Positions 6,483 to 12,561 of a DNA stretch of 12,561 bases are shown piece by piece; the first letter of the stretch is position 1, and the number at the start of each line of letters is the position of its first letter. The stretch is from Actinomycetota bacterium (GTDB lineage: Bacteria; Actinomycetota; Thermoleophilia; Solirubrobacterales; Solirubrobacteraceae). The notes beneath the pieces are model-generated. The model ran no database searches and was not told the DNA's origin. It saw nothing but the letters and a program-made list of their open reading frames with translations. Both the position numbers and the translations under genes were made by a program. The stretch spans positions 1 to 12,561 of the forward strand of contig CAJCIJ010000040.1 in the NCBI GenBank assembly GCA_903970315.1. The letters are read 5' to 3'.

Positions 6483-7712
6483 ATGAGTGAGCCCGAGGAA
6501 GAGGGCTCCCAACCGGCCGCGTCGCCGCCTGACCCGGGCGGTCCCGAGCAGGGTGGCAGCGAGCCGCAACTGCCCGGTGAGACGCATTCGGGTGCAGTGA
6601 CCGTTTTGGTGCCGCGCTGGTTACAGCTGGCGCTCGTGCCCATGGCCCTGCTGGCTAGCTGGGTGCTGGTACGGGCAGCGGGCAAGGTCGTGATGATGTT
6701 CATCGTTGCGGCACTGATCGCACTGATCCTCAATCCTGCGGTGGGCCTGCTGCACCGTGCCGGGGTCCGCCGCGGGCTGGCGGTCCTGTCGGTCTACGTC
6801 GGCTTCTTCGTGGCCGTTGCGGCGGTGGGATACCTGCTGGCCCACCCTATCGCTACGCAGGCCCAGAAGTTCGCGCACAACGTGCCGCACATCATCCAAA
6901 CCGCCAACCGCGAGCTCTCCGAACTGCAGCACAGCCTCAACGACGCTGGCTTTCACGTACAGATCGAAACGCAGGGCAAGACGGCGTTGCAGACGCTGGG
7001 CGGCAAGCTCGTAAAGAGCTCGTCCAAGATCGCTGAGTTTGGCGGGGAAGTCCTGACCAAGGCTGCTGGTGCGCTGTTTGACCTCGTGGTCGTGTTCGTG
7101 GTCTCGGTCTACATGCTCGTCTACGGCGATCGCATCGGCCGATTGGTGCGCGCGATCGTTCCCGGCGGCCGCCAGGCCCAGGCCAGCGGCGACCGCAATG
7201 ACGACTTCCCAACGCTCGTGCAGCGAGCCGTGTCGCGTTATGTCGGCGGGCAGCTGCTGTTCAGCCTGTTGATGGGCACCACCACGGGTGTGGGCCTGTA
7301 CATCTTCGGCGTGCTGGGCATCTTTCCCGACGGCCGCAAGTTCGCGCTGGCGTTCGGCACCTTCTACGCGTTCATGGAGCTTGTGCCCTATCTGGGCCCG
7401 TTCCTGGGCGCCGCGCCCGCGGTGGTCGTGGCCCTCTTCACCAAGCCCATAACCGCCCTCTGGGTCACGCTTCTGTTTGTGGTCCTTCAACAGTTGGAGG
7501 GCCACGTGGTGGCGCCGCAGATCTTCGGTCGCACGCTGCGTGTCAACCCGCTGGTCGTGCTGTTCGCGCTGTTGATGGGGTTGGAGATCCGCGGCGTGGT
7601 GGGCGCCCTGATCGCCCTGCCCGTGGTTGCGGTGCTGCGCGAGACGGTGCTGTACCTGCGCAAGCATCTCGCGCTGGAGGCCTGGGACAGGGCCCCCGGG
7701 CCGCTGCTGTAG
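6483..7712 (+). CDS. AI-2E-family membrane transporter/permease
   Basis: The 409-residue integral membrane protein of the AI-2E (formerly UPF0118) family has about seven to eight hydrophobic helices. Two or three lie between residues 45 and 120. An amphipathic, soluble-looking segment follows to about 190. The remaining helices carry the family motif MELVPYLGPFLGAAPA and the late motif QLEGHVVAPQIFGRTLRVNPLVVL, then LPVVAVLRE. Members have been linked to export of AI-2 or to sodium/proton antiport, but the substrate is not conserved and none is claimed here. Residues 1-40 are an acidic Pro/Gly-rich cytoplasmic tail. The frame is open from 6420, but the Arg/His-rich residues before 6483 look untranslated, and starting at ATG 6483 leaves a 68 bp gap to the divergent ymdB. 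A GC hairpin follows the stop. Confidence 0.9.
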   Translation: MSEPEEEGSQPAASPPDPGGPEQGGSEPQLPGETHSGAVTVLVPRWLQLALVPMALLASWVLVRAAGKVVMMFIVAALIALILNPAVGLLHRAGVRRGLAVLSVYVGFFVAVAAVGYLLAHPIATQAQKFAHNVPHIIQTANRELSELQHSLNDAGFHVQIETQGKTALQTLGGKLVKSSSKIAEFGGEVLTKAAGALFDLVVVFVVSVYMLVYGDRIGRLVRAIVPGGRQAQASGDRNDDFPTLVQRAVSRYVGGQLLFSLLMGTTTGVGLYIFGVLGIFPDGRKFALAFGTFYAFMELVPYLGPFLGAAPAVVVALFTKPITALWVTLLFVVLQQLEGHVVAPQIFGRTLRVNPLVVLFALLMGLEIRGVVGALIALPVVAVLRETVLYLRKHLALEAWDRAPGPLL

Positions 7713-7719
7713 ACGGCGC

Positions 7720-7737
7720 GCGGCGCGTCTGCGCCGC
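7720..7737 (+). terminator. GC-rich hairpin after the AI-2E gene, possible terminator
   Basis: GCGGCGC (7720-7726) pairs perfectly with GCGCCGC (7731-7737) around a GTCT loop, 7 bases after the stop codon. There is no T run after it, so it would be an atypical intrinsic terminator. A competing pairing, AGACG (7711-7715) with CGTCT (7726-7730), shares bases with it. The position between an upstream gene end and the hemB promoter supports a termination role. Confidence 0.35.
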
Positions 7738-7793
7738 TGCAGCGGGCCGGCGTGGCCGCTACCGGCGCCGCGGAGGCAGCCGGTTGCCGGAGA

Positions 7794-7799
7794 TATCCT
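7794..7799 (+). promoter_or_regulatory. Candidate -10 element for a leaderless hemB operon transcript
   Basis: TATCCT fits TANNNT and stands out in very GC-rich DNA. It ends exactly 6 bases before the hemB GTG at 7806, so the message would start at or beside the start codon. The only Shine-Dalgarno-like sequence, GGAG at 7789-7792, is 13 bases away and overlaps the promoter, so it would not be in the message. No recognisable -35 hexamer is seen. Confidence 0.45.
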
Positions 7800-7805
7800 G
7801 GGCGG

Positions 7806-8795
7806 GTGGCCTTTCCCCAGACCCGCATGCGGCGCATGCGTCGAACGGCGTCATTGCGAGGCCTGGTGCGCGAGACCGAGCTTTCGGCCGGGCGCCTGGT
7901 CGCGCCGATGTTCGTCTCCGAGGCGGCTGCCTCGGCGCCGCAGGGCCGCGAAGCGATCTCGACCATGCCTTCAGTCCAGCGTCTGTCTCTGACAGCCGTC
8001 GTGGAGGAGGCGCGATCGTTGGCGGACCTGGGGGTGGCAGCGGTGATGCTGTTTGGCGTCCCGGGTGACAAGGACGCGGAAGGCTCGGGCGCTTGGGACG
8101 ACGACGGAGTGGTACAGCTGGCGGTCTCGGCGCTGAAGGCCGCGCTGCCGGAGCTGGTCGTGATCACCGATGTGTGCCTGTGCGAGTACACCGACCACGG
8201 CCACTGCGGTGTGCTGCGCGCCGACGGCGCCGTCGACAACGACGCCACGCTCGAGCTGCTGGGGCAGGTGGCGGCCAGCCACGCTCGCGCCGGCGCCGAC
8301 CTGGTGGCACCCTCGGACATGATGGACGGCCGCGTGGGGACGATTCGCGCAGAGCTCGACGCCGACGGCCACAGCGACGTGGGCATCCTGGCGTACTCGG
8401 CGAAGTTCGCCTCGGCCTTCTACGGGCCGTTCCGTGAGGCCGCCGGCTCGACGCCGGCGTTCGGCGACAGACGCTCCTACCAGCTGGATCCCGCCAACGG
8501 ACGCGAGGCGGTCCGCGAGGCGGCGCTGGATGTCGAGGAGGGCGCGGACATGGTGATGGTCAAGCCTGCCCTGGCCTACGGCGACCTGATCGCAGCGGTA
8601 AAGCACCGGACGGGGCTGCCAGTGGCGGCATATAACGTCAGCGGCGAGTATGCGATGGTCAAGGCCGCTGCCACCGCTGGGTACCTGGACGAGCGTCAGG
8701 CTGTGCTGGAGATCCTCACGGGGCTGCGCCGCGCGGGCGCTGACATCGTAATCTCCTACCACGCCGCCGACGCGGCGCGCTGGCTGGCCACGTGA
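7806..8795 (+). CDS. hemB: Porphobilinogen synthase (5-aminolevulinate dehydratase)
   Basis: The 329-residue cytosolic enzyme condenses two 5-aminolevulinates into porphobilinogen, the first pyrrole of tetrapyrrole synthesis. The two Schiff-base lysines are Lys200 in YSAKFASAFYG and Lys253 in VMVKPALAY. DVCLCEYTDHGHCG supplies Cys124, Cys126 and Cys134, the three-cysteine site of the zinc-dependent class; magnesium-only enzymes lack these cysteines. DMMDGRVGTIR and YQLDPANGREA are further family signatures, and the length is normal. The start is the GTG at 7806, which gives the standard N-terminus AFPQTRMRRMRRT. An upstream in-frame ATG at 7752 would add a non-conserved leader and is rejected. 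A -10-like TATCCT six bases upstream suggests a leaderless message. Its stop overlaps the next start (GTGA), making hemB the first gene of a four-gene operon. Confidence 0.97.
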   Translation: MAFPQTRMRRMRRTASLRGLVRETELSAGRLVAPMFVSEAAASAPQGREAISTMPSVQRLSLTAVVEEARSLADLGVAAVMLFGVPGDKDAEGSGAWDDDGVVQLAVSALKAALPELVVITDVCLCEYTDHGHCGVLRADGAVDNDATLELLGQVAASHARAGADLVAPSDMMDGRVGTIRAELDADGHSDVGILAYSAKFASAFYGPFREAAGSTPAFGDRRSYQLDPANGREAVREAALDVEEGADMVMVKPALAYGDLIAAVKHRTGLPVAAYNVSGEYAMVKAAATAGYLDERQAVLEILTGLRRAGADIVISYHAADAARWLAT

Positions 8796-9886
8796 CCGCC
8801 CCCACTCCCACATCTGCCGCTGTACCCAAGCTGCGCACCCGCAAGGACGGCGCGGCGATCCCGCTTGACGATTCCGACCGCAAGCTCCTGAACCTGATGC
8901 AGGGCGCGTTTCCGATCGCCCGCCGTCCCTACGCCGAGGTGGCGCGCCAGGCCGGCATCTCCGAGGACGAGGCGCTGGCGCGGGTGGCGCGCCTGGTTGA
9001 CGGGCGGATCATTCGCCAGGTCACGCCCATATACGACACGCGCGCCCTGGGCTACGCCTCGATGCTCGTGGCGGCCAAGATCGATGACGACAAGCTCTGG
9101 CAGGCGGCCAAGATCGTCAACTCCCACCCCGGCGTTTCGCACAACTACCGCCGCAACCACGAATTCAACATGTGGTTCACGATCGCGACAGCGCCGGACT
9201 CACCGCTTGGCCTGCAGGGGACGCTTGAGGTGTTGCAGGCGCGCACGGGCGCCGAGTCCATCAGGCAGCTGCCGACACTGAGGCTGTTCAAGATCCGCAT
9301 GGACCTGGAGATGGAGGGCGACACCAAGGCGCTGTCGCAGGCCGGCGAGGCCCAGGAGCCGGTGGACTCCGACCCGGTGCCCTACGACGAGAGAGATGTC
9401 GCTGTCATCGGCGCCACCCAGGGCGACATGCCTGTCATCGCGGAACCCTTCCAGCCGGCTGCGCAGCGCTTGAACATGGACACCGACGCGCTGCTTGAGC
9501 ACCTCGATGGCATGCGCCAGCGTGGGCTGCTGCGCCGCGTCGCCGCGATTCTGTTTCACCGGCGTGCCGGCTTCTCGGCCAACGGCATGGGGGTGTGGAA
9601 GGTGCCGGAGGACCGCGTCATGGACTTCGGCCCGCGCATGGCGGCATTCCGGGGTATCTCACACTGCTACCAGCGGCCCACCTACCAGGACTGGCCGTAC
9701 TCGGTCTTCACGATGGCCCATGGACGCTCGCGCGAGGAGTGCGACGCGATCCTGGACGCCATCGCCGAGTCCACAGGCATCGACGAGCGCGCCACCCTGT
9801 ACTCCTCGACGGAGTACAAGAAGGTGCGGCTGCTGTACTTCACCGAGGACTACCGCGCGTGGGAACGAGAGCACGCGGGCGTCTGA
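8792..9886 (+). CDS. ahbAB: Fused siroheme decarboxylase, AhbA-AhbB type (two AsnC/Lrp-like repeats)
   Basis: The 364-residue protein has two copies of a winged-helix plus ferredoxin-like unit resembling AsnC/Lrp regulators, at about residues 25-175 and 205-350, joined by an acidic linker. The first carries SHNYRRNHEFNMWFT (116-130) and resembles AhbA, NirD and NirG. The second carries SHCYQRPTYQDWPY (290-303) followed by FTMAHG and resembles AhbB and NirL. These motifs mark siroheme decarboxylases, which remove two acetate carboxyls from siroheme to give 12,18-didecarboxysiroheme. That is a step to heme in the siroheme-dependent route, or to heme d1 in denitrifiers. AhbA and AhbB are often separate subunits; here one chain carries both. 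Automatic annotation would probably call it an AsnC-family regulator. Its GTG overlaps the hemB stop by 4 bases, and hemL follows after 4 bp. Heme-route function is inferred; ahbC and ahbD are not in the window. Confidence 0.85.
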   Translation: MTAPTPTSAAVPKLRTRKDGAAIPLDDSDRKLLNLMQGAFPIARRPYAEVARQAGISEDEALARVARLVDGRIIRQVTPIYDTRALGYASMLVAAKIDDDKLWQAAKIVNSHPGVSHNYRRNHEFNMWFTIATAPDSPLGLQGTLEVLQARTGAESIRQLPTLRLFKIRMDLEMEGDTKALSQAGEAQEPVDSDPVPYDERDVAVIGATQGDMPVIAEPFQPAAQRLNMDTDALLEHLDGMRQRGLLRRVAAILFHRRAGFSANGMGVWKVPEDRVMDFGPRMAAFRGISHCYQRPTYQDWPYSVFTMAHGRSREECDAILDAIAESTGIDERATLYSSTEYKKVRLLYFTEDYRAWEREHAGV

Positions 9887-9890
9887 CGGT

Positions 9891-11165
9891 GTGACCGAGA
9901 CCCGGTCGGCCGAGCTATACCGACGCGCGCTGGAGGTGATGCCAGGCGGCGTCAACTCGCCGGTGCGCGCGATGCGCGCGATCGGTCGCGACCCGCTGTT
10001 CATCGCCCACGGCCACGGCGCCCAGCTGCAAGACGTCGATGGCAACCGTTACGTGGACTGGGTCTGTTCGTGGGGTCCCCTGATAGCGGGGCACGCGCAC
10101 CCGGCGGTGGTGGAGGCGATCTCCGCGGCGGCCGCGCGGGGCACGAGTTTCGGGGCGCCCACCGAGGGTGAGGTGCAGCTGGCCTACGAGCTGGTCGACC
10201 GAATGGAGGCCGTGGAGATGGTGCGCCTGACCTCGTCGGGTACCGAGGCCACCATGACCGCGCTGCGGATCGCGCGCGCGGCCACGGGCCGCGAGACCGT
10301 GTTGAAGTTCGCCGGCGCCTACCACGGTCACGTCGATGGATTGTTGGCGCAGGCCGGCTCGGGCCTGGCCACGAATGCGCTGCCGTCGAGCCCCGGCGTG
10401 CCTGCGGCGGTCGCCGCGCACACGGTGGTGGTCGACTGGAACGACCCCGATGCGCTGATGCAGGCCACCGAGCGTCACGACTTCGCTGCGATTCTCGCTG
10501 AGCCGGTTCCCGCCAACATGGGGCTGGTCCCGGCACAGGCCGGCTTTCTTGAGTTGTTGCGCCAGCGTGCCGACGCGACGGGCGCGCTACTGGTCCTCGA
10601 CGAGGTGATCTCGGGTTTCCGGGTGGCCCGCGGTGGCGCGCAACAGAGAACGGGCGTGCTGGGTGACCTCGTGGTGATGGGCAAGATCGTCGGCGGCGGC
10701 CTGCCCTTGGGGGCTGTCGGCGGCAGGCGCGAGCTGATGGAGCTTCTGGCGCCCGCCGGAGCCGTCTACCAGGCCGGCACGCTGTCGGGCAATCCGCTTG
10801 CGACCGCCGCGGGGCTTGCGACCCTGGGGTTGCTCGACGACGACGCGTACCGTCGCCTGGACGCGACCACCCAGACGCTCGCTGCAGGGCTCCAGATCGC
10901 CGCCGCCGGCTACCCCATCCACGTGGAGAGCCTTCCGGGACTGGTCACGGTCTTCTTCCGAGAGGGCGCACCGCACAACTTTGCCGACTGCCAGGCCTGC
11001 GACACAGAGACCTACGGCAGCTGGTGCCGGCAGCTGCTCAAAGCCGGCGTCTACGCTCCCCCGTCGCAGTTTGAGGCGTGGTTTCCATCGCTTGCACACA
11101 CCCAGGCCGACGTGGAGCACACGCTGGCTGCGGCTCAGCAGGCCTTCGCTAGCCTCAGCGGATGA
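9891..11165 (+). CDS. hemL: Glutamate-1-semialdehyde 2,1-aminomutase
   Basis: The 424-residue PLP enzyme isomerises glutamate-1-semialdehyde to 5-aminolevulinate, the last step of the C5 pathway and the source of substrate for HemB. The start motif MPGGVNSPVRAM is typical. CSWGPLIAGHAHP, the phosphate-binding SSGTEA (115-120), AYHGHVDG, LDEVISGFRV and catalytic Lys265 in MGKIVGGGLPLGA all match HemL, as does YQAGTLSGNPLA. These residues separate it from ordinary class III aminotransferases. The reading frame is open much further upstream, but that part overlaps the decarboxylase and is not protein-like. The GTG at 9891, 4 bp after the previous stop, gives the normal family length. The stop overlaps the next ATG (ATGA). 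HemA, which supplies its substrate, is not in the window. Confidence 0.97.
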   Translation: MTETRSAELYRRALEVMPGGVNSPVRAMRAIGRDPLFIAHGHGAQLQDVDGNRYVDWVCSWGPLIAGHAHPAVVEAISAAAARGTSFGAPTEGEVQLAYELVDRMEAVEMVRLTSSGTEATMTALRIARAATGRETVLKFAGAYHGHVDGLLAQAGSGLATNALPSSPGVPAAVAAHTVVVDWNDPDALMQATERHDFAAILAEPVPANMGLVPAQAGFLELLRQRADATGALLVLDEVISGFRVARGGAQQRTGVLGDLVVMGKIVGGGLPLGAVGGRRELMELLAPAGAVYQAGTLSGNPLATAAGLATLGLLDDDAYRRLDATTQTLAAGLQIAAAGYPIHVESLPGLVTVFFREGAPHNFADCQACDTETYGSWCRQLLKAGVYAPPSQFEAWFPSLAHTQADVEHTLAAAQQAFASLSG

Positions 11166-11683
11166 GCTCCTTGCAACGACTGGCGGCACTCGCCCGCGCC
11201 CAAGGTGGCCTGCTCGCTGCGATGGTGAGCGCCGACGGTGTCGTGCCAACCAACGGGACCCCGCCGGACGGCCCCGCCCAGGTTGCCGCAGCGGGCCCGA
11301 GGGCGCAGGGGAGGCGCGAGGAGTACGAGCTGGTCATGGAGGCGATCTACGAGGGCTATCTGTTGCACTACGGTCAGCCTCGTGTCGTGAACGCGCCCGG
11401 GGAGGACCTCTGCCTGCTTGCCGGTGACCGCTTATACGCGCTCGGGCTCTCTCTGCTCGTCGGCCTGGGAGACCTGGAGGCGGTGAGTGAGCTGGCCGAT
11501 CTGATCACCATCAGTGCACGCGCCCAGGAGACCGGGAACGGTGAGCTTGCCGACACGGTATGGCTCGCCGGAGCCCGTGCAATTGGCTGGGGAGCGAGCT
11601 CCTCCTACCGCTCAGCCAAGCAGTTGGCCTTCGCGAACTCCGCCGACGTGCTGGCGGCCATGCGCGCAAGCGCCTACGCCTGA
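11162..11683 (+). CDS. Small helical protein of unknown function, polyprenyl-synthase-like fragment
   Basis: I do not recognise this 173-residue gene as a named family. Residues 1-50 form a short helix and then a Pro/Ala/Gly-rich linker. From about 53 to 170 it is rich in Leu, Ala and Glu and looks all-helical. Residues 85-122 (LLAGDRLYALGL, LGDLEAVSELADLI, then an ARAQ turn) read like the helices of trans-isoprenyl diphosphate synthases around their Leu-x-Gly-Asp-x-Leu element. Both aspartate-rich catalytic motifs (DDxxD) are absent, so it cannot be a classic active prenyltransferase. There is no signal peptide or clear membrane helix. The ATGA overlap with hemL places it in the heme operon, just before the Rieske gene. 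A structural or regulatory role in heme or quinone supply is conceivable but unproven. The gene is very likely real, from its overlap and protein-like composition. Confidence 0.75.
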   Translation: MSSLQRLAALARAQGGLLAAMVSADGVVPTNGTPPDGPAQVAAAGPRAQGRREEYELVMEAIYEGYLLHYGQPRVVNAPGEDLCLLAGDRLYALGLSLLVGLGDLEAVSELADLITISARAQETGNGELADTVWLAGARAIGWGASSSYRSAKQLAFANSADVLAAMRASAYA

Positions 11684-11811
11684 GCGCACTCGATATTGTT
11701 TGGCCGCGCGCCGGCTTGCGCCGGACGGCGTTTGCGCCTCGGGCGCTCAACGCTGACCCCCCCGCACCGCTAACCCACCTGCACCCGCCACCAACGTTTC
11801 CAGGAGTCGAG
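11684..11811 (+). promoter_or_regulatory. Leader region before the Rieske gene with two small hairpins
   Basis: This 128 bp gap separates the heme operon from the Rieske gene. TATTGT (11694-11699) lies in the only AT-rich patch and could be a -10 element, but no -35 is evident. Two hairpins follow: CCGGC (11711-11715) with GCCGG (11720-11724) around TTGC, and GGCG (11727-11730) with CGCC (11735-11738) around TTTG. Neither has a T run. If the promoter is real, the message has an untranslated leader of roughly 105 bases, unlike the apparent leaderless starts elsewhere in the window. Confidence 0.3.
11802..11806 (+). promoter_or_regulatory. Ribosome binding site of the Rieske gene
   Basis: AGGAG lies 5 bases before the ATG at 11812. 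It fixes that start over an open frame reaching back to 11560, which overlaps the preceding gene. Confidence 0.65.
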
Positions 11812-12486
11812 ATGCCCTCCAAGCACGACAGGTACAAGTCAAAGTACACCGTCGATCGTCAGATTCCGGGAGCGTTCGAGGGCGAGACGATTACGCGGCG
11901 CCGCTTCATGACGGGCACTGCGCACACCGCGGGGGCGGTGGCGGCAGCATCGTTCACCCTGCCCGCGCTGGGACTGGCGCTTGCGCCCGTGTTCGAACGA
12001 GAGCCGCACCGCTGGGAGATTGCGGGGCCCGTGGACATGTTCCCGGACGACAACTACATACCCGTCGTGATCACGCTGCAGCCCGGGATTGGGCAGGTTG
12101 GCAAGACGACCGTGTACGTGCGCAAGCACAACGCCAAGCTGGACACCGACGCCTACGACCGCGACGCAGCCGAACACCCGTTCATAGCGCTGTCGGATCG
12201 CTGCGCGCATGCCGGTTGCCCGGTGCGTTGGGTGCCGGCAGCCGAGCGGTTCGCCTGCCCCTGCCACGGTGGCGTCTACGACATTCTGGGACGCCGTGTC
12301 GGCGGTCCGCCGCCGCGACCTCTGGACCGATTCTTTACGCGCGTCTCCAAGGAGGGCCTCGTGGAAATCGGCCCCCGCTACTCGGTCAACAGTGAGCTCA
12401 AGCCGTTCTCGCCGCGCGGTCCCGGCGAGCCCCTGGACGGCCTTGGCCAGTACCTTTACCCCGCCCAGTTCGACGAAAGAAAGTAG
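11812..12486 (+). CDS. qcrA: Rieske [2Fe-2S] iron-sulfur subunit of a cytochrome bc-type complex
   Basis: The 224-residue protein carries the electron-accepting [2Fe-2S] cluster of a quinol-oxidising bc/b6f-type complex. Cys131 and His133 in CAHAGC and Cys149 and His152 in CPCHGG are the expected cluster ligands. Cys136 and Cys151 would form the stabilising disulfide seen in high-potential Rieske proteins. GPPPRPL after the second motif is the usual proline loop. TRRRFM at 28-33 followed by a hydrophobic stretch to about residue 60 is a Tat-type signal anchor, so the cluster domain should sit on the outer face of the membrane. It has a single anchor helix, unlike the longer three-helix QcrA of mycobacteria. 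The C-terminal 35 residues or so are Pro/Gly-rich. It is probably the first gene of a bc-complex operon, with the next start 9 bp downstream. Confidence 0.92.
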   Translation: MPSKHDRYKSKYTVDRQIPGAFEGETITRRRFMTGTAHTAGAVAAASFTLPALGLALAPVFEREPHRWEIAGPVDMFPDDNYIPVVITLQPGIGQVGKTTVYVRKHNAKLDTDAYDRDAAEHPFIALSDRCAHAGCPVRWVPAAERFACPCHGGVYDILGRRVGGPPPRPLDRFFTRVSKEGLVEIGPRYSVNSELKPFSPRGPGEPLDGLGQYLYPAQFDERK

Positions 12487-12495
12487 ACGCAGCAA

Positions 12496-12561
12496 GTGCC
12501 AAAGCTCCCAGCACCGCCTCTGCCGCCTCTGCCGTCGGTCCTGAAGGCGCCACCGGCGGGA
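12496..12561 (+). CDS. Partial gene start, probably the next bc-complex subunit
   Basis: An open frame starts at the GTG at 12496, 9 bp after the Rieske stop, and continues to the window edge for 22 codons. The visible peptide is Pro/Leu-rich (MPKLPAPPLPPLPSVLKAPP) with no diagnostic motif. Cytochrome b usually follows the Rieske gene in such operons, so this could be its N-terminus, but that rests on position alone. The upstream AAAG/AAGTAG stretch is a weak ribosome-binding candidate, so the start is uncertain. Confidence 0.45.
   Translation, partial: MPKLPAPPLPPLPSVLKAPPAG

Noticed and set aside
6621..7667. 348-codon minus-strand open frame opposite the AI-2E transporter
   Set aside because: Its His/Gln/Arg-rich composition is typical of the antisense of membrane-protein codons, and the + strand gene matches its family along its whole length.
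8792..9886. Reading this gene as an AsnC/Lrp-type transcription regulator
   Set aside because: The tandem-repeat architecture with SHNYRRNHEFNMWFT and CYQRP...DWPY motifs, and the place between hemB and hemL, fit siroheme decarboxylase much better. DNA binding cannot be fully excluded.
9495..9890. Long upstream extension of the hemL frame
   Set aside because: It lies wholly inside the siroheme decarboxylase gene and reads as Arg/Ser/Thr shadow sequence. The GTG at 9891 gives the normal HemL start and length.
11560..11811. Upstream extension of the Rieske frame
   Set aside because: It overlaps the preceding gene and has no family match. AGGAG before the ATG at 11812 and the Tat-type N-terminus fix the start.

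Overview
The window is high-GC, tightly packed bacterial chromosome from an actinobacterium-like organism. The gene families, frequent GTG starts, Gly/Pro/Ala-rich protein tails and apparent leaderless starts would fit the deep-branching class Thermoleophilia (Solirubrobacterales-like). That placement is inference from gene content and style, with no marker gene to confirm it. I see no tRNA, rRNA, CRISPR array, insertion sequence or phage gene.

Layout, left to right. A secreted or membrane-anchored protein (minus strand) is cut by the left edge. A divergent 150 bp gap holds a near-perfect 23 bp palindrome midway between the two start codons. Next come a GtrA-family membrane protein and a bifunctional-nuclease-family (DUF151) protein as a + strand pair. 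They face a minus-strand pair whose genes overlap by 4 bases: a PLP-dependent class I/II aminotransferase followed by a D-alanine--D-alanine ligase. A divergent gene encodes an alkaline-phosphatase-superfamily phosphodiesterase with its full metal-binding set. A minus-strand YmdB-type metallophosphoesterase is divergent from an AI-2E-family transporter.

The right third is the most coherent part. hemB, a fused two-domain siroheme decarboxylase (AhbA-AhbB type), hemL and a small unrecognised helical protein form one operon, with junctions of 4-base overlap, 4 bp gap and 4-base overlap. After a 128 bp leader come a Rieske iron-sulfur protein with a Tat-like signal and the first 22 codons of another gene, probably the next subunit of the cytochrome bc complex. 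HemL and HemB make 5-aminolevulinate and porphobilinogen. The decarboxylase acts later, converting siroheme toward heme. The Rieske protein belongs to a complex that consumes heme.

The best candidate for something under-described is the fused siroheme decarboxylase inside a core heme operon beside an electron-transfer complex typical of respiring cells. This suggests the siroheme-dependent heme route in an actinobacterium, where the coproporphyrin route would be expected. Second is the small protein co-encoded with hemL, which looks like a fragment of the polyprenyl synthase fold without its catalytic aspartate motifs.
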